Position numbers and translations under genes: made by a program. A DNA stretch of 64,000 nucleotides from G965276675 sp965276675. GTDB lineage: Bacteria > Acidobacteriota > Terriglobia > Terriglobales > Acidobacteriaceae. Shown piece by piece: positions 10,511 through 19,926 of the stretch. The stretch is taken from NCBI GenBank assembly GCA_965276675.1, contig OZ255624.1, positions 2,914,001 to 2,978,000 on the forward strand, given 5' to 3'. Position 1 is the stretch's first letter. Each line of letters opens with the position of its first letter. The notes under the pieces are model-generated. The model searched no databases. It saw nothing but the letters and a program-made list of their open reading frames with translations, and was not told where the DNA came from.

Positions 10511-11803
10511 ATGGTGACGCGTCGGGAGTTTCTGGGGCAAGTGGGCGCGGGTGTGGCGTTGGCGGCGGCGATGCCGATGACGCGGGCGTTGGGGGCGAAC
10601 GACCGGATACGGATTGGGCTGATCGGCGCGGGCGACCGGGGACAGCAGGACTTGAAGGATGCGCTGCGGCAGGCGAATGTGGAGTGCGTGGCGGTGGCGG
10701 ATGTGTACTCGCGGCGGCGGGATGAGATGAAGGAGCTGCTGCCGAATGCGACGATGTATGACGATCCGATGCGGCTGCTGGAGCGCAAAGATGTGGACGC
10801 GGTGATCAACGCGACGCCGCTGCATCTGCATGCGAAGTACTTTCAGCTCGCGCTCGCGGCGGGGAAGGATTTGTACTCCGAGAAGACGATGACGTGGAAT
10901 ATTCCGGAGGCGGTGGCGTGCCGGAAAGCCGCGGCTGCTTCGAAGCAGGTGGTGCAGATCGGGTTGCAGCATGAAAGTTCGGGTGAGCTGGCGGATGCAA
11001 AGCGGTGGATCGGGCAGGGGATGCTGGGGAGGGTGACCCAGGTGGATTCGTGGATGTCGCGGAATACGCCGCGGGGCAAGGGGCAGTGGGTGCGGCCGGT
11101 GCCGGCGGATTGCAATCCCGAGCATGTGAACTGGAAGTTGTTTCTGAACGACAAGCCGCAGATGGCGTTTGACGGCAACAAGTTCATCAACTGGCGGCTG
11201 TTCTGGGAGTTTTCCGGCGGCAACGTCACGGAGAATATGGTGCACCAGATTTCGTGGATCATTAGCGCCCTGAACCTGGACCTGCCGCAGGCGGCGGCGA
11301 TGATGGGCGGCGTCTATTCGGAGAAAGATAATCGGCAGGTGCCGGATACGATCGGGGTCTCGCTCGAGTATCCGGACCTGCTGGTGAGCTGGCAGTCCAC
11401 CTTTGACAACAGCCAGTATGGGTTGGGCGAGCACATCCTAGGCAGCAATGGGACGATTCAGCATGTGTCGGGCGCGACAGATATGGTGACGGGCAAGTAC
11501 ACCTCGTCGATTGAGTATTTTCCGGAGAAGGTGAATAACCCCGATGGCTCGGCGATGACGGGCGAGAACAAGGGCGTGGACCACATGGCGAACTGGATGG
11601 AGTGCATTCGGAACCGCGAGCAGCCGAATGCGACGGTGGAAATGGGGTACCAGTCGGCGATTGCAGCGCATATGGCCAATCTGGCATTTCTGGAGAAGAG
11701 GCGAGTGACGCTGAAGGAAGCAATGGCAGTCAAGCCTGAGGACTGGATGGGGCCTGCTCTGCCTCCTAGTGGCGAATCGGTGGGGAATCGCGGGGCGCGT
11801 TGA
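10511..11803 (+). CDS. Gfo/Idh/MocA family oxidoreductase with Tat signal
   Basis: The 430-residue product starts MVTRREFLGQVGAGVALAAA, a twin-arginine signal, then the Rossmann fold RIRIGLIGAGDRGQQ and the family motif with the conserved Lys in GKDLYSEKTMTWN. Family members oxidise or hydrolyse sugars through bound NAD(P). The ATG at 10511 was chosen because GGGGAGG lies 7 bases upstream; a TTG two codons earlier is also open. It is third in the operon after two isomerase/epimerase genes. Substrate unknown. Confidence 0.88.
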   Translation: MVTRREFLGQVGAGVALAAAMPMTRALGANDRIRIGLIGAGDRGQQDLKDALRQANVECVAVADVYSRRRDEMKELLPNATMYDDPMRLLERKDVDAVINATPLHLHAKYFQLALAAGKDLYSEKTMTWNIPEAVACRKAAAASKQVVQIGLQHESSGELADAKRWIGQGMLGRVTQVDSWMSRNTPRGKGQWVRPVPADCNPEHVNWKLFLNDKPQMAFDGNKFINWRLFWEFSGGNVTENMVHQISWIISALNLDLPQAAAMMGGVYSEKDNRQVPDTIGVSLEYPDLLVSWQSTFDNSQYGLGEHILGSNGTIQHVSGATDMVTGKYTSSIEYFPEKVNNPDGSAMTGENKGVDHMANWMECIRNREQPNATVEMGYQSAIAAHMANLAFLEKRRVTLKEAMAVKPEDWMGPALPPSGESVGNRGAR

Positions 11804-12148
11804 GGTGGTTACCTGACCATTGTTCTAGAGTCTGGTTAGTTACTTGCGGCGCTCGCGGTTACTCAGTGGTTTGGGGCAGTGAGAGAGCGCTCATTGCGCC
11901 TTAGATTAGCCACTTAGCCTATATAAGCGAGGTGATCCGTGCTGAGGCTGCGCTGCTGCTGGAATCTCGGTAAGCCCAATGGTCACGGTACTGCAGCGTA
12001 AAACGGGCTGGGATATTCATCGTTTTGGGTGACCGGAAGTAAGGGTGAAAACGCGCGATTTAGACAAGAATTTGTTGGCGAACGGAAGCCGGCGTGGGAT
12101 TCTCCATTCACGCAGTCGGATCGCAATACAACTTTAGGAGCTTCCCCC
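11804..12148. other. Intergenic region before small secreted gene
   Basis: No gene is supported in these 345 bases. No tRNA-like fold or clear terminator was recognised. A promoter for the gene at 12149 is expected here. Confidence 0.4.
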
Positions 12149-12580
12149 ATGAAACACATGATCGTCTCCCTGGCCCTCTCGTTCTCTTCCTTCATCCTTT
12201 CCGCTGTCGCCTGCTTCGGCCAGTGCCAGAGCACGCCGGTCACCCTGACCCAGGAACTGCACCAGTCGGGCTCAACGATCGTGGGCACGGTAGAGTCGGC
12301 GCAGGCAGTTCCTGACTCCTCGTTTCACATGGACGGCGTGAACTACACGGTGCGCATCGATCGTGTGCTGCACGGCAAGATGGTCGGGCAGAGCGAAGTG
12401 ACGATCTTCAGCGAGAACAGCGGCGAGCAATTCCCCATGGCGGTTGGCCAGCAGTACCTACTCTTTGTTCACCTCGATTACAACCGCTATGAGGTCGACA
12501 ACTGCGGCAACTCCGGTCTGCTCCAGGCCTCTGCTATCGACAACGCGAAGCAGCTGAAGCAGTTCGCGAGAAACAATTAA
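12149..12580 (+). CDS. Small secreted protein, possibly NTR/TIMP-like fold
   Basis: The 143-residue product begins with a Sec signal (MKHMIVSLALSFSSFILSAV) with a Cys-containing end. The mature part runs STIVGTVESAQ, then YTVRIDRVLHGK, then VGQQYLLFVHL and NCGNSGLLQAS. This order (VGxV strand, xVLxGK strand, GQxYLLF strand, Cys-Gly near the end) resembles the netrin/TIMP OB-fold found in bacterial exported proteins, but the match is weak. The ATG was chosen for TAGGAG 8 bases upstream. It appears to be a single-gene unit. Confidence 0.6.
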   Translation: MKHMIVSLALSFSSFILSAVACFGQCQSTPVTLTQELHQSGSTIVGTVESAQAVPDSSFHMDGVNYTVRIDRVLHGKMVGQSEVTIFSENSGEQFPMAVGQQYLLFVHLDYNRYEVDNCGNSGLLQASAIDNAKQLKQFARNN

Positions 12581-12768
12581 GCGTTCTCTTGCTGGTGTGG
12601 AGAGAACAGTAGATCCTCCTCGTCAGTTGAATCGTGCGGCGACAACTCCGGTCGGGATGACAGTTTGTAGATTCTCATTCGATGAACGATGTAGGTTAGT
12701 GCGGAATGCTCGCCGCCGCTTTGCTGACTATCGGACGCAGCATCCAAAACTGAGTTGAGGAGCGCGTC

Positions 12769-13524
12769 ATGCAAAGTCGAATTGTCGGCACGACGATGCC
12801 GGTTATTGAGTTTCTGCTGGAACCGAACGACTCCATCATCTCGGAGGCGGGCGAGCTCTCCTGGATGAGCAGTGCGATCCAGTTGACGACACACACGCAG
12901 TTCGGTGGTGGCGGAAGCTTCTTTGGCGCGCTGCGCAGAGTGGCGGGCGGTGGAACGTTGTTCATGACGGAGTATCGCGCGACCGGCGCGCGGGGTGAGA
13001 TCGCCTTTGCGACCAAGGTGCCAGGACACATCCTGCCGGTCGAGGTTGCGCCCGGGCATGAGTATCTCGTGCACCGGCACGGATTTCTATGTGCGACGCC
13101 GCAGGTGCAGCTCGGTGTGGGATTTCAGCAGTCGCTGGGCGCCGGGGTCTTCGGCGGGGATGGATTTCTGCTGCAGAAGCTGAGCGGCGCGGGCTCGGCG
13201 TGGTTGGAGTTGTCGGGCGAGGTAATCCTGAAGGAGCTTCGTCCGGGAGAGACGCTGCGGGTGCATCCGGGGCATGTGGGCGCATTCGAGTCCAGCGTTG
13301 CTTTTCAGATCGCCAGGGTACCCGGGATCAAAAACATGATCTTCGGTGGGGACGGGTTGTTTTTGGCCGCGATGACGGGGCCGGGCAAGGTCTGGCTGCA
13401 GACGCTACCGATCTCCAGGCTGGCGCACAAGCTGATGGAGTATATGCCCGCGCAGCAAGCCCGGGAGACGCAGGCAGGCGTGGTCGGCGGCATTGTGGGC
13501 TCGATCCTGGATGGAATGAAGTAG
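12769..13524 (+). CDS. AIM24/TIGR00266 family protein
   Basis: The 251-residue protein has a jelly-roll-like beta repeat pattern typical of this family: NDSIISEAGELSWMS early, GGGGSFFGALRR, GGDGFLLQKLSGAG, and GPGKVWLQTLPISRLA late, followed by a Gly-rich C-terminal helix. The family occurs widely in bacteria and has a mitochondrial relative (AIM24); its biochemical role is not known. It stands alone with no overlapping neighbour, and a short GC-rich hairpin (13545-13562) follows it. Confidence 0.85.
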   Translation: MQSRIVGTTMPVIEFLLEPNDSIISEAGELSWMSSAIQLTTHTQFGGGGSFFGALRRVAGGGTLFMTEYRATGARGEIAFATKVPGHILPVEVAPGHEYLVHRHGFLCATPQVQLGVGFQQSLGAGVFGGDGFLLQKLSGAGSAWLELSGEVILKELRPGETLRVHPGHVGAFESSVAFQIARVPGIKNMIFGGDGLFLAAMTGPGKVWLQTLPISRLAHKLMEYMPAQQARETQAGVVGGIVGSILDGMK

Positions 13525-13544
13525 GCGCTTTAGTAGCGCTCGCA

Positions 13545-13562
13545 AGACGCCACCCGGCGTCT
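13545..13562 (+). terminator. GC-rich hairpin after the AIM24-family gene
   Basis: AGACGCC (13545-13551) pairs with GGCGTCT (13556-13562). No T-tract follows, so termination activity is uncertain. Confidence 0.4.
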
Positions 13563-13692
13563 CGCGCCTTCTAGTACGCTCGCCTCACCACAGTACTTTC
13601 GGAACTATCCCCGCGTATTTTTCAACAGTAATGGACGCGTATTTCCCTGTTTGGGATAAGGCGAAAGCCTCGCTGTGCCGGACCTATCCACG

Positions 13693-13778
13693 CGTGCATG
13701 TCCTTCTTACTCACATTGTGTAGTTCTCGCGTAGCTGCGTGAACTATTTTGCACGCAAACCCCGCGCATACTACGCGG
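13693..13778 (+). ncRNA. Candidate structured leader RNA
   Basis: Within the 478-base gap before the large lipoprotein, CGTGCA (13693-13698) can pair with TGCACG (13750-13755), enclosing a hairpin TAGTTC (13721-13726) with GAACTA (13741-13746) that continues into CGC/GCG. A further stem CCGCG (13762-13766) with CGCGG (13774-13778) follows. No known riboswitch family was recognised. The rest of 13563-14002 holds nothing supported. Confidence 0.3.
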
Positions 13779-14002
13779 ACTAGTTATTGCGATACCACCT
13801 TCGGGACAATTCCCGATTCGGTAATCTGCAACACGCTACCACGTTAGATACATTTGCCGATCAGCGCGACCACGCGAAGATATCGCTACACACAGAGACA
13901 ACAAACGATAAGCAAACCGCTGCGTAGTTACGCGGCCTTCTCCCTCGCTGCGCCTATTCCACGAAGTTTCACGCGAACGGCTCCTTGCCACAGGGTGCGC
14001 GC

Positions 14003-17000
14003 GTGAAAGGACACGGCACCTGGAGGCTAGTTTTGGGGTACAGGATTCGCTCGCGCGGTAGTCTGTCCGCACAATATGCACTTAGCACGCTTGCATCGCT
14101 CTGCATGGTTGCGCTGAGTGGCTGTGGGTTTAAGGTGGACACGCCAGCGAGCCAGCTTAAGCAGCCCACAGCTTTGTGTGTCGCGACACCGAGCGCCATT
14201 GCGCCGGGCAGCAGTAGCCGTGTGGTGGCGACGGCCGTTGGTTTTGACGGGATTCCGGTGAAGTACACGTGGACGGCCACGTCGGGCAAGCTTACAGGCA
14301 GCGGGTCTGTAGCTGTACTCGATGCGGCAGGAATCGCGGCAGGGCACGTCGAAGTGGGCTGCCATGTCCAAGACGAGCTGGGACGGACAGCTTCCGGAGT
14401 GGCGACGGTCACAGTGCAGCCCCCCTCGCCGCTGGCGTCTTCGATCGCGATGGAGGTGTTGCCGAATCCGGCGATGGCTGGCTCCACCGTCCACGTAACC
14501 GTGACTGTATCGTCAGCGTCGAATGGGGCCGCTGGGGGAGTGACGGGGAGCGTCTCCCTTTATGACGGAGAGATTGCGGTCGCGAGTGGAGAGGTCGGGA
14601 GCTCGGGGCAGGCCCTCTTCAGTCTTGGATCGCTGCCGCTTGGACATCACGCACTGCTGGCCGCGTACTCAGGAGATGGTGTTCTGCAGGCTGCGCGGTC
14701 AGTGCCGGTGGATCTGGTGGTGACCGCGCCTGTTATCCCTGCGCCACAACCTCCGGCCCCTGCACCGCCGCCGCCCGCACCTGCGCCACCAGCACCCGTG
14801 CCTACACCACCGCCGCCAGCGCCTACACCGCCGCCCGCGCCTACACCACAGCCACCCGCGCCCACTCCGCAGCCGCCCGCGCCTACACCACAGCCACCCG
14901 CGCCCACTCCGCAGCCGCCCGCGCCCACGCCACAGCCACCCGCACCCACACCACAGCCACCAGCGCCCACGCCGCAGCCGCCCGCGCCCACGCCACAGCC
15001 ACCCGCACCCACACCACAGCCACCAGCGCCCACGCCACAGCCGCCCGCGCCCACACCACAGCCACCAGCGCCCACGCCACAGCCGCCGGCGCCCACGCCG
15101 CAGCCGCCAGTTGTGGCGTGCTCCAGCAATCCGCAGGTGATCGATCAGGGAGCGACTGCTGTGATCACGTCGACGGGCAGCAGCCCCGATGCGCGGCCAC
15201 TCACCTATAGCTTCATTGCGAGCGCCGGAGTTCTCCGCAGCAGTGGGAATCTCGCTACGCTCAGCACCGACGCGACCTTCGCTGGAGCGATCACCATCAG
15301 CTGCGGCGCTGCCGACGACCGGGGCTTGTCCGCGTCCGCAACTACCGTGGTAACGGTCAATGCTCCAGCTCCCGCCGTTACGCGCACTACATTGACAGCA
15401 ACACCGCAATCGGCTGTTCTGGGACAAGCCGTTCAGCTGGTCGCTCATGTTGCTTTAGGCGATGGGACGGCAGCCACCGGCGGAGTGACGATCAAGGAGG
15501 GTGCGGCTGTGCTGGGTTCAGCCGCCCTGGATGGTAGTGGCACAGCGAGTCTAAGCATCGCCTCGCTGGTATCCGGCACTCACCAGATCTCGGCCGCTTT
15601 TCCTGGGAACGCGCGGCTCCTGCCGAGTGCGTCCGCCATCGTCACGGTTCAGGTCAGCATGCCGGCGCCGCCCACATTGTCATGCGTGGCCAGCCCGAAC
15701 TCCATCTACCCGGGCACGGCAGTCAACGTTACGGCGGCCGGCTTCAGCCCGCAGAACCGCCCGCTCACGTATAGTTTCACCGCCTCGGCTGGTTCGCTCT
15801 CCAGTTCGGGCAGCGGGGCCGTGCTGAGTACCCTCGGTATACCGCCAAGCACGGTCACCGTCGGTTGCACGGTCGTTGACGACATCAACCAAAGTACGTC
15901 GGCTTCGGCAACGGTTCTGGTGAACCCGCCGCCGCCGGTCCCGACCTCGACGGTGATCTCCGCCACGCCGAACCCAGCAGTCCAGGGAGACACTGTTGTC
16001 TTCACCGTACAGGTCCAAGCCAGCACCGGAACATACCTGCCGACCGGGGTGATTACACTGGCAGAGGGAACCGCGCCGCTTGCGGCAGTCCCGATCGACG
16101 CCACCGGACGCGGTAGCTTCAGCACCAGCTCTCTGCAAGCCGGACTACATACACTGATCGCAACCTACGGAGGTGACGCACATGCGCAGTCCAGTTCGTC
16201 GGCTCCCCTGGTCTTTCAGGTGAGCGCGCTTCTGCCGCCGTCCATCTCATGTGCCGCCAATCCGGCGACGGTCAACGTAGGACAGGTTGCGACGATCACC
16301 TCGACGGGATCCAGCTCGCAGGGACGTCCTCTCACTTACACCACGACGGCTTCGTTAGGAGCCATCACAAGCGCGGGCAATGTGGCGCTGCTGAAGACGC
16401 TGGGTATTCACGCCGGAGTGATCACGATCACCTGTACTGTCGCAGACGATCGAGGTCAGAGCGCGTCTGCAACCACGACCGTAAACGTGGTCGACCCAAA
16501 TGCAGAAGCCGCGATCCAGTCCGATACACTGGTCGACTCAGCGGGCGTGAACGTTCACTTCTCGGTCGGCAATACGCCGTATACGACCAGAACATCGCAG
16601 ATGGTCACGGCCCTGCACCAACTGGGCGTCCGGCACATCCGGGACTCGATGGTAGACGAGATCTTTGTTGGAGCAGCGCCATTCTTCAGTGTGCATAACC
16701 AATTGGGAACGCTGGGCATCAAGACCGACTACATCACCTCGATGAACCAGCCCGCAACGCTGATCCGCGCTTATCCGGCGCACGTTAATGACATGGAGGC
16801 AGTGGAGGCGCCGAACGAGCAGGACAACGGGAGCAACCCGAACTGGGTAAAGCAGTTCACCAGCTACCTTCCTGTGATCTATGGAGCGGTGCATGGGACG
16901 GTGAATGGTCCCCAGCCGATGCCGGGTGTGACAGTGGTGGGCCCCGCCTTCGTCAACTCCTCGTCATACGACGCGATCGGCAATATCGGCTCCACTATGG

Positions 17001-17767
17001 ATATCAACAATCTCCATAACTACTTCGGCGGCTTTAATCCGGGAACGCTGGGGTGGGGCGGTCCGGATAAGCTAGGGCAGTTCTACGGGAGCATTTCGTG
17101 GGCGCTGGACCAGACGCAGTCCGATGCTCCCAACGTGCCGGTGTGGACGACGGAGACCGGCTACCCCAACCTTCTGCCCCAGCAAGGGTCTGTAAGTGAA
17201 GAGGTGTCTGCCGCCTATCTCCCGCGCCTGCTGCTGGAGCAGTTGCGGCATGGGATCAAGCGGACATATCTCTATGAACTCGCGGACCAGGCGAACACGC
17301 CTTTATGGGGGCTTCTGCACCGGGACGGCTCGCTCAAAGCGGCGTTTGTTGCCCTGCAGAATACCTTGGGATTGCTGTCGGATGCCGGGGCGACATTTAC
17401 TCCGGGTGGCCTGAACTATTCGCTCACCGGACAAACAACCGACCTGCACCACCTATTGCTGCAGAAGCGGGACGGCAGCTACTGGCTGGCGTTGTGGATC
17501 GAAACGACGATCTGGAACCAGAACCCGCCCGTGGGTCCAACGCCGGTGCCGGTCCAGGCGGTCACGTTGACGCTGAACACGGGCGAGCGAGTGGACAAGT
17601 TGTACCAGCTCAACGTGGATGGAAGCATGTCGACGACGGCTCTGGGCGACCTGTCTAGCAGTCAGATGAGCGTTAGCGGGCGGGTGGAGTTTGTTGAGGT
17701 GCTGCCGCCAGCCGTGCAACCCAAGGCTACGCTGCTGCGGAAGCAGGGTGGGCGGCCCGTCAAGTGA
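14003..17767 (+). CDS. Very large lipoprotein: Ig-like repeats, Pro-rich repeat linker, glycosidase-like C-terminus
   Basis: About 1254 residues. An N-terminal helix ending LASLCMVALSGCG gives a lipobox, so it is probably a surface or periplasmic lipoprotein. Several Ig-like modules follow (patterns such as SLYDGEIAVASGEVGSSGQA and ATYGGDAHAQSSSSAPLVF, typical of Ig-like domain 3 repeats). A Pro-rich linker of PQPPAPT repeats separates the first from the rest. The last 430 residues form a barrel-like domain with EAPNEQDN (possible acid/base Glu) and VPVWTTETGYPN (possible nucleophile Glu), as in clan GH-A glycosidases. The start is uncertain: GTG 14003 or TTG 13985. It lies directly upstream of the exopolysaccharide operon, so a role in processing that polymer is plausible. 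Confidence 0.75.
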   Translation: MKGHGTWRLVLGYRIRSRGSLSAQYALSTLASLCMVALSGCGFKVDTPASQLKQPTALCVATPSAIAPGSSSRVVATAVGFDGIPVKYTWTATSGKLTGSGSVAVLDAAGIAAGHVEVGCHVQDELGRTASGVATVTVQPPSPLASSIAMEVLPNPAMAGSTVHVTVTVSSASNGAAGGVTGSVSLYDGEIAVASGEVGSSGQALFSLGSLPLGHHALLAAYSGDGVLQAARSVPVDLVVTAPVIPAPQPPAPAPPPPAPAPPAPVPTPPPPAPTPPPAPTPQPPAPTPQPPAPTPQPPAPTPQPPAPTPQPPAPTPQPPAPTPQPPAPTPQPPAPTPQPPAPTPQPPAPTPQPPAPTPQPPAPTPQPPVVACSSNPQVIDQGATAVITSTGSSPDARPLTYSFIASAGVLRSSGNLATLSTDATFAGAITISCGAADDRGLSASATTVVTVNAPAPAVTRTTLTATPQSAVLGQAVQLVAHVALGDGTAATGGVTIKEGAAVLGSAALDGSGTASLSIASLVSGTHQISAAFPGNARLLPSASAIVTVQVSMPAPPTLSCVASPNSIYPGTAVNVTAAGFSPQNRPLTYSFTASAGSLSSSGSGAVLSTLGIPPSTVTVGCTVVDDINQSTSASATVLVNPPPPVPTSTVISATPNPAVQGDTVVFTVQVQASTGTYLPTGVITLAEGTAPLAAVPIDATGRGSFSTSSLQAGLHTLIATYGGDAHAQSSSSAPLVFQVSALLPPSISCAANPATVNVGQVATITSTGSSSQGRPLTYTTTASLGAITSAGNVALLKTLGIHAGVITITCTVADDRGQSASATTTVNVVDPNAEAAIQSDTLVDSAGVNVHFSVGNTPYTTRTSQMVTALHQLGVRHIRDSMVDEIFVGAAPFFSVHNQLGTLGIKTDYITSMNQPATLIRAYPAHVNDMEAVEAPNEQDNGSNPNWVKQFTSYLPVIYGAVHGTVNGPQPMPGVTVVGPAFVNSSSYDAIGNIGSTMDINNLHNYFGGFNPGTLGWGGPDKLGQFYGSISWALDQTQSDAPNVPVWTTETGYPNLLPQQGSVSEEVSAAYLPRLLLEQLRHGIKRTYLYELADQANTPLWGLLHRDGSLKAAFVALQNTLGLLSDAGATFTPGGLNYSLTGQTTDLHHLLLQKRDGSYWLALWIETTIWNQNPPVGPTPVPVQAVTLTLNTGERVDKLYQLNVDGSMSTTALGDLSSSQMSVSGRVEFVEVLPPAVQPKATLLRKQGGRPVK
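14846..15109 (+). repeat. Coding tandem repeat, 21-bp units encoding PQPPAPT
   Basis: Twelve full copies plus a partial thirteenth (PQPP) of a 21-base unit, differing mainly at third codon positions. It encodes a rigid Pro-rich spacer inside the large lipoprotein. Such arrays change copy number by slippage or recombination. Confidence 0.92.
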
Positions 17768-17789
17768 TGACGGAGATTTAGATTCGGTT

Positions 17790-17821
17790 AAAAAAAGGCT
17801 GGCGCACGCCAGCCTTTTTAT
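17790..17821 (+). terminator. Intrinsic terminator after the large lipoprotein
   Basis: AAGGCTGGC (17795-17803) pairs with GCCAGCCTT (17808-17816) around a short loop, flanked by an A-tract and a T-tract, so it could work on both strands. Confidence 0.9.
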
Positions 17822-18020
17822 TCTATATTCGTAACCGCTACAGTTTCGCCCTCGTTCCGCTTTGAGAAACATACGAAATGCCGCTCAGTCACGGGCGGCC
17901 CTGAGATAAGTCCGGGCAATTTCGGCTTAGGGCGCACCTGCGTCTACTACCGGGCTTAGCAGGAACAAACACCCATATCACAAGTTTACTACTTCTTCAA
18001 TAGCATACTTATCTAATTGT

Positions 18021-18050
18021 GGTGATCACCTCCTGCCATTCGAATGGCAG
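18021..18050. promoter_or_regulatory. Two palindromes upstream of the exopolysaccharide operon
   Basis: GGTGATCACC (18021-18030) and CTGCCATTCGAATGGCAG (18033-18050) are perfect palindromes two bases apart, about 230 bases before the first gene. Such sites typically bind dimeric repressors or activators. The rest of the gap 17822-18276 shows no gene. Confidence 0.5.
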
Positions 18051-18276
18051 CTTTCCTCTATTCCAAGTGCTTGCATTCGCCCGCTACTATCACACTGAGA
18101 CTTGTTAGGCACTGCCCGCGCTCGAAGACGAGTGCAGGTCGTTATTCCCCGAATGGGTTCAATCCCATCGACTGCAGTTCGTTGTTGGCCGGCTGTCATT
18201 TTCCTTGGCGTCGTCACACGAGCCCTAAAAGCCTTCGCACAATTAGCGTATTGCGGACTTCTGAGACAAATAAAAC

Positions 18277-19893
18277 ATGACTTCGATTGAGCCCATAGCT
18301 CACCAGGCCATTCCCATTCCCAGAGCAGCGGTTCCGCTCTCTGGACGTACTGCGATCGAGGCGATCTTTCGCCATTTGCGCCTTCTCGTACTTCTGCTGG
18401 TTGGCATAGAAGCGATCGCGCTTCTTGCGACCCTGCTGACCCACAAGCAATATAAATCGCAGACCAAGTTCCTGGTGCAGAACGCACGTGGCAACGTGGT
18501 GATTACCCCGGAAAAGACCGGGGCAAATCCGGTGGTCAGCGATGTAACGGAGGAGCAGCTGAACTCCGAACTCGAGGTGCTGCATAGTCAGGACGTGGTC
18601 AATGCGATCGCCGACCCGGGCTGGAAGACGCTGTCGAACGCGGAGAGGACACCGGGGCGCATCCGGGAGCACGAGAAGCTGCTGGCCTCCTTTGAGAAGC
18701 GGTTCTCAACCGAACTGGTGCGCAAGTCCGATGTCATCGACGTGAATATTTTGGCCAAGTCACCGGCGGAGGCGCAAGGAGAGCTGCAGGCGCTTTCGGC
18801 GGCGTACCTGGCCGAGCATCGCAAGCTACAGCGCCCCTCCGGAGCTTCCGGCTTCTTCGCCAACGAGGCAGCCCGCTACCAAAATGCGTGGAATGACGCC
18901 AGTCAAAAGCTGGTCGCGTTTCAGCAGGAGCACCACCTGATCTCGGTTCCCGACCAGGCGGCCTCGATCGATAAAGAGATCGTGAGCACCCAGGAGCAGA
19001 TCCACGGCATCGACGCGACGCTGCACGAGCTGGATGGTCGCATCCACTCCAGCAGTGCGCAGCTGGCCAGTCTGCCGGAGCGCCAGACGACAATGCAGCG
19101 CACTATTCCCAACCAGGCGTCGGTCGAGGAGCTGAACACGCTGCTGGTGCGGCTGCAGAACAAGCGGACAGAGCTGCTGACCAAGTTTCGCCCCGAGGAC
19201 CGTTTGGTGAAGGAAGCAGATCGCCAGATCGCTGACACCAAGGCTGCTCTAAGCAATGCGACGACGATGCTGGGGCAAGAGAATACGACCGATGTTGCGC
19301 CAGCCTGGCAAATCGTGAACAGCAACCTGGCGCAGACCAAGATCAGCCGGGATGCGGCAGTGGCCCAACGCGGAGCACTCTCCACGCGTCTGGATACCCT
19401 GCAGAAAAATCTGGCGGATCTCCAGACGCTGAGTGTGCAGTTCAATACCTTGCAATCTCAGGATACGGAGCTGAAGGACAACTACCAGCTATATGCGCAA
19501 AAGCGCGACCAGGCGCAGATGGAAGACGCCATGGATGAGCAGAAGCTGCTCAACGTGGCGGTGGCGGAGACGCCAACCTTATCGTTTGTGCCTGTGAAGC
19601 CGCGGCCGGTGATGAATATGCTGCTGGCTACGGTGACGGCGCTGTTTCTGGGTATCTGCGCCGTGTACTTCGCGGAGCTTGGACGGTCAACGGTGGCCAC
19701 GCCGCGTGAGCTCGAGGCAGCATCGGGATATCCGGTGCTGGCGACGATTCCGGTCTTTTCGCTTGCCGCGGCGCGATCAAGCTCAGGCGGAGGTTCCGGG
19801 TATGAGGCCAGGGTGCGCAAAGCGCAGATTGGGACACGGACGCGTCCCTTGCGACATGCCGTCCTGAACTTTTGGAAGCAGTCAGGAACGTAG
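18277..19893 (+). CDS. Polysaccharide co-polymerase / chain-length protein (Wzz/GumC family)
   Basis: The 538-residue inner-membrane protein has a membrane helix near residues 37-53, a long periplasmic part with coiled-coil segments (residues about 190-400), and a second helix near 445-462 (NMLLATVTALFLGICAVYF). A Pro-rich segment (VPVKPRPVMN) precedes the second helix, as in Wzz domains. It controls chain length and links the export channel with the polymerase. It is the first gene of a ten-gene operon; a separate small ATPase gene follows, as in GumC-type systems lacking a fused kinase. Confidence 0.88.
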   Translation: MTSIEPIAHQAIPIPRAAVPLSGRTAIEAIFRHLRLLVLLLVGIEAIALLATLLTHKQYKSQTKFLVQNARGNVVITPEKTGANPVVSDVTEEQLNSELEVLHSQDVVNAIADPGWKTLSNAERTPGRIREHEKLLASFEKRFSTELVRKSDVIDVNILAKSPAEAQGELQALSAAYLAEHRKLQRPSGASGFFANEAARYQNAWNDASQKLVAFQQEHHLISVPDQAASIDKEIVSTQEQIHGIDATLHELDGRIHSSSAQLASLPERQTTMQRTIPNQASVEELNTLLVRLQNKRTELLTKFRPEDRLVKEADRQIADTKAALSNATTMLGQENTTDVAPAWQIVNSNLAQTKISRDAAVAQRGALSTRLDTLQKNLADLQTLSVQFNTLQSQDTELKDNYQLYAQKRDQAQMEDAMDEQKLLNVAVAETPTLSFVPVKPRPVMNMLLATVTALFLGICAVYFAELGRSTVATPRELEAASGYPVLATIPVFSLAAARSSSGGGSGYEARVRKAQIGTRTRPLRHAVLNFWKQSGT

Positions 19894-19926
19894 GACCGAG
19901 ACTGAGAACCACGTGTGAGGAGAAGC

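Noticed and set aside
14846..15109. Possible CRISPR-like array because of regular 21-base repeats
   Set aside because: There are no unique spacers; units are contiguous and in frame within a coding sequence.
14647..15129. Minus-strand frame encoding a Gly/Cys/Val repeat protein
   Set aside because: It is the reverse reading of the PQPPAPT repeat array in the large lipoprotein gene; no ribosome site or own structure.
17880..17960. Possible c-di-GMP riboswitch before the exopolysaccharide operon
   Set aside because: The conserved core sequences of the known classes were not found.
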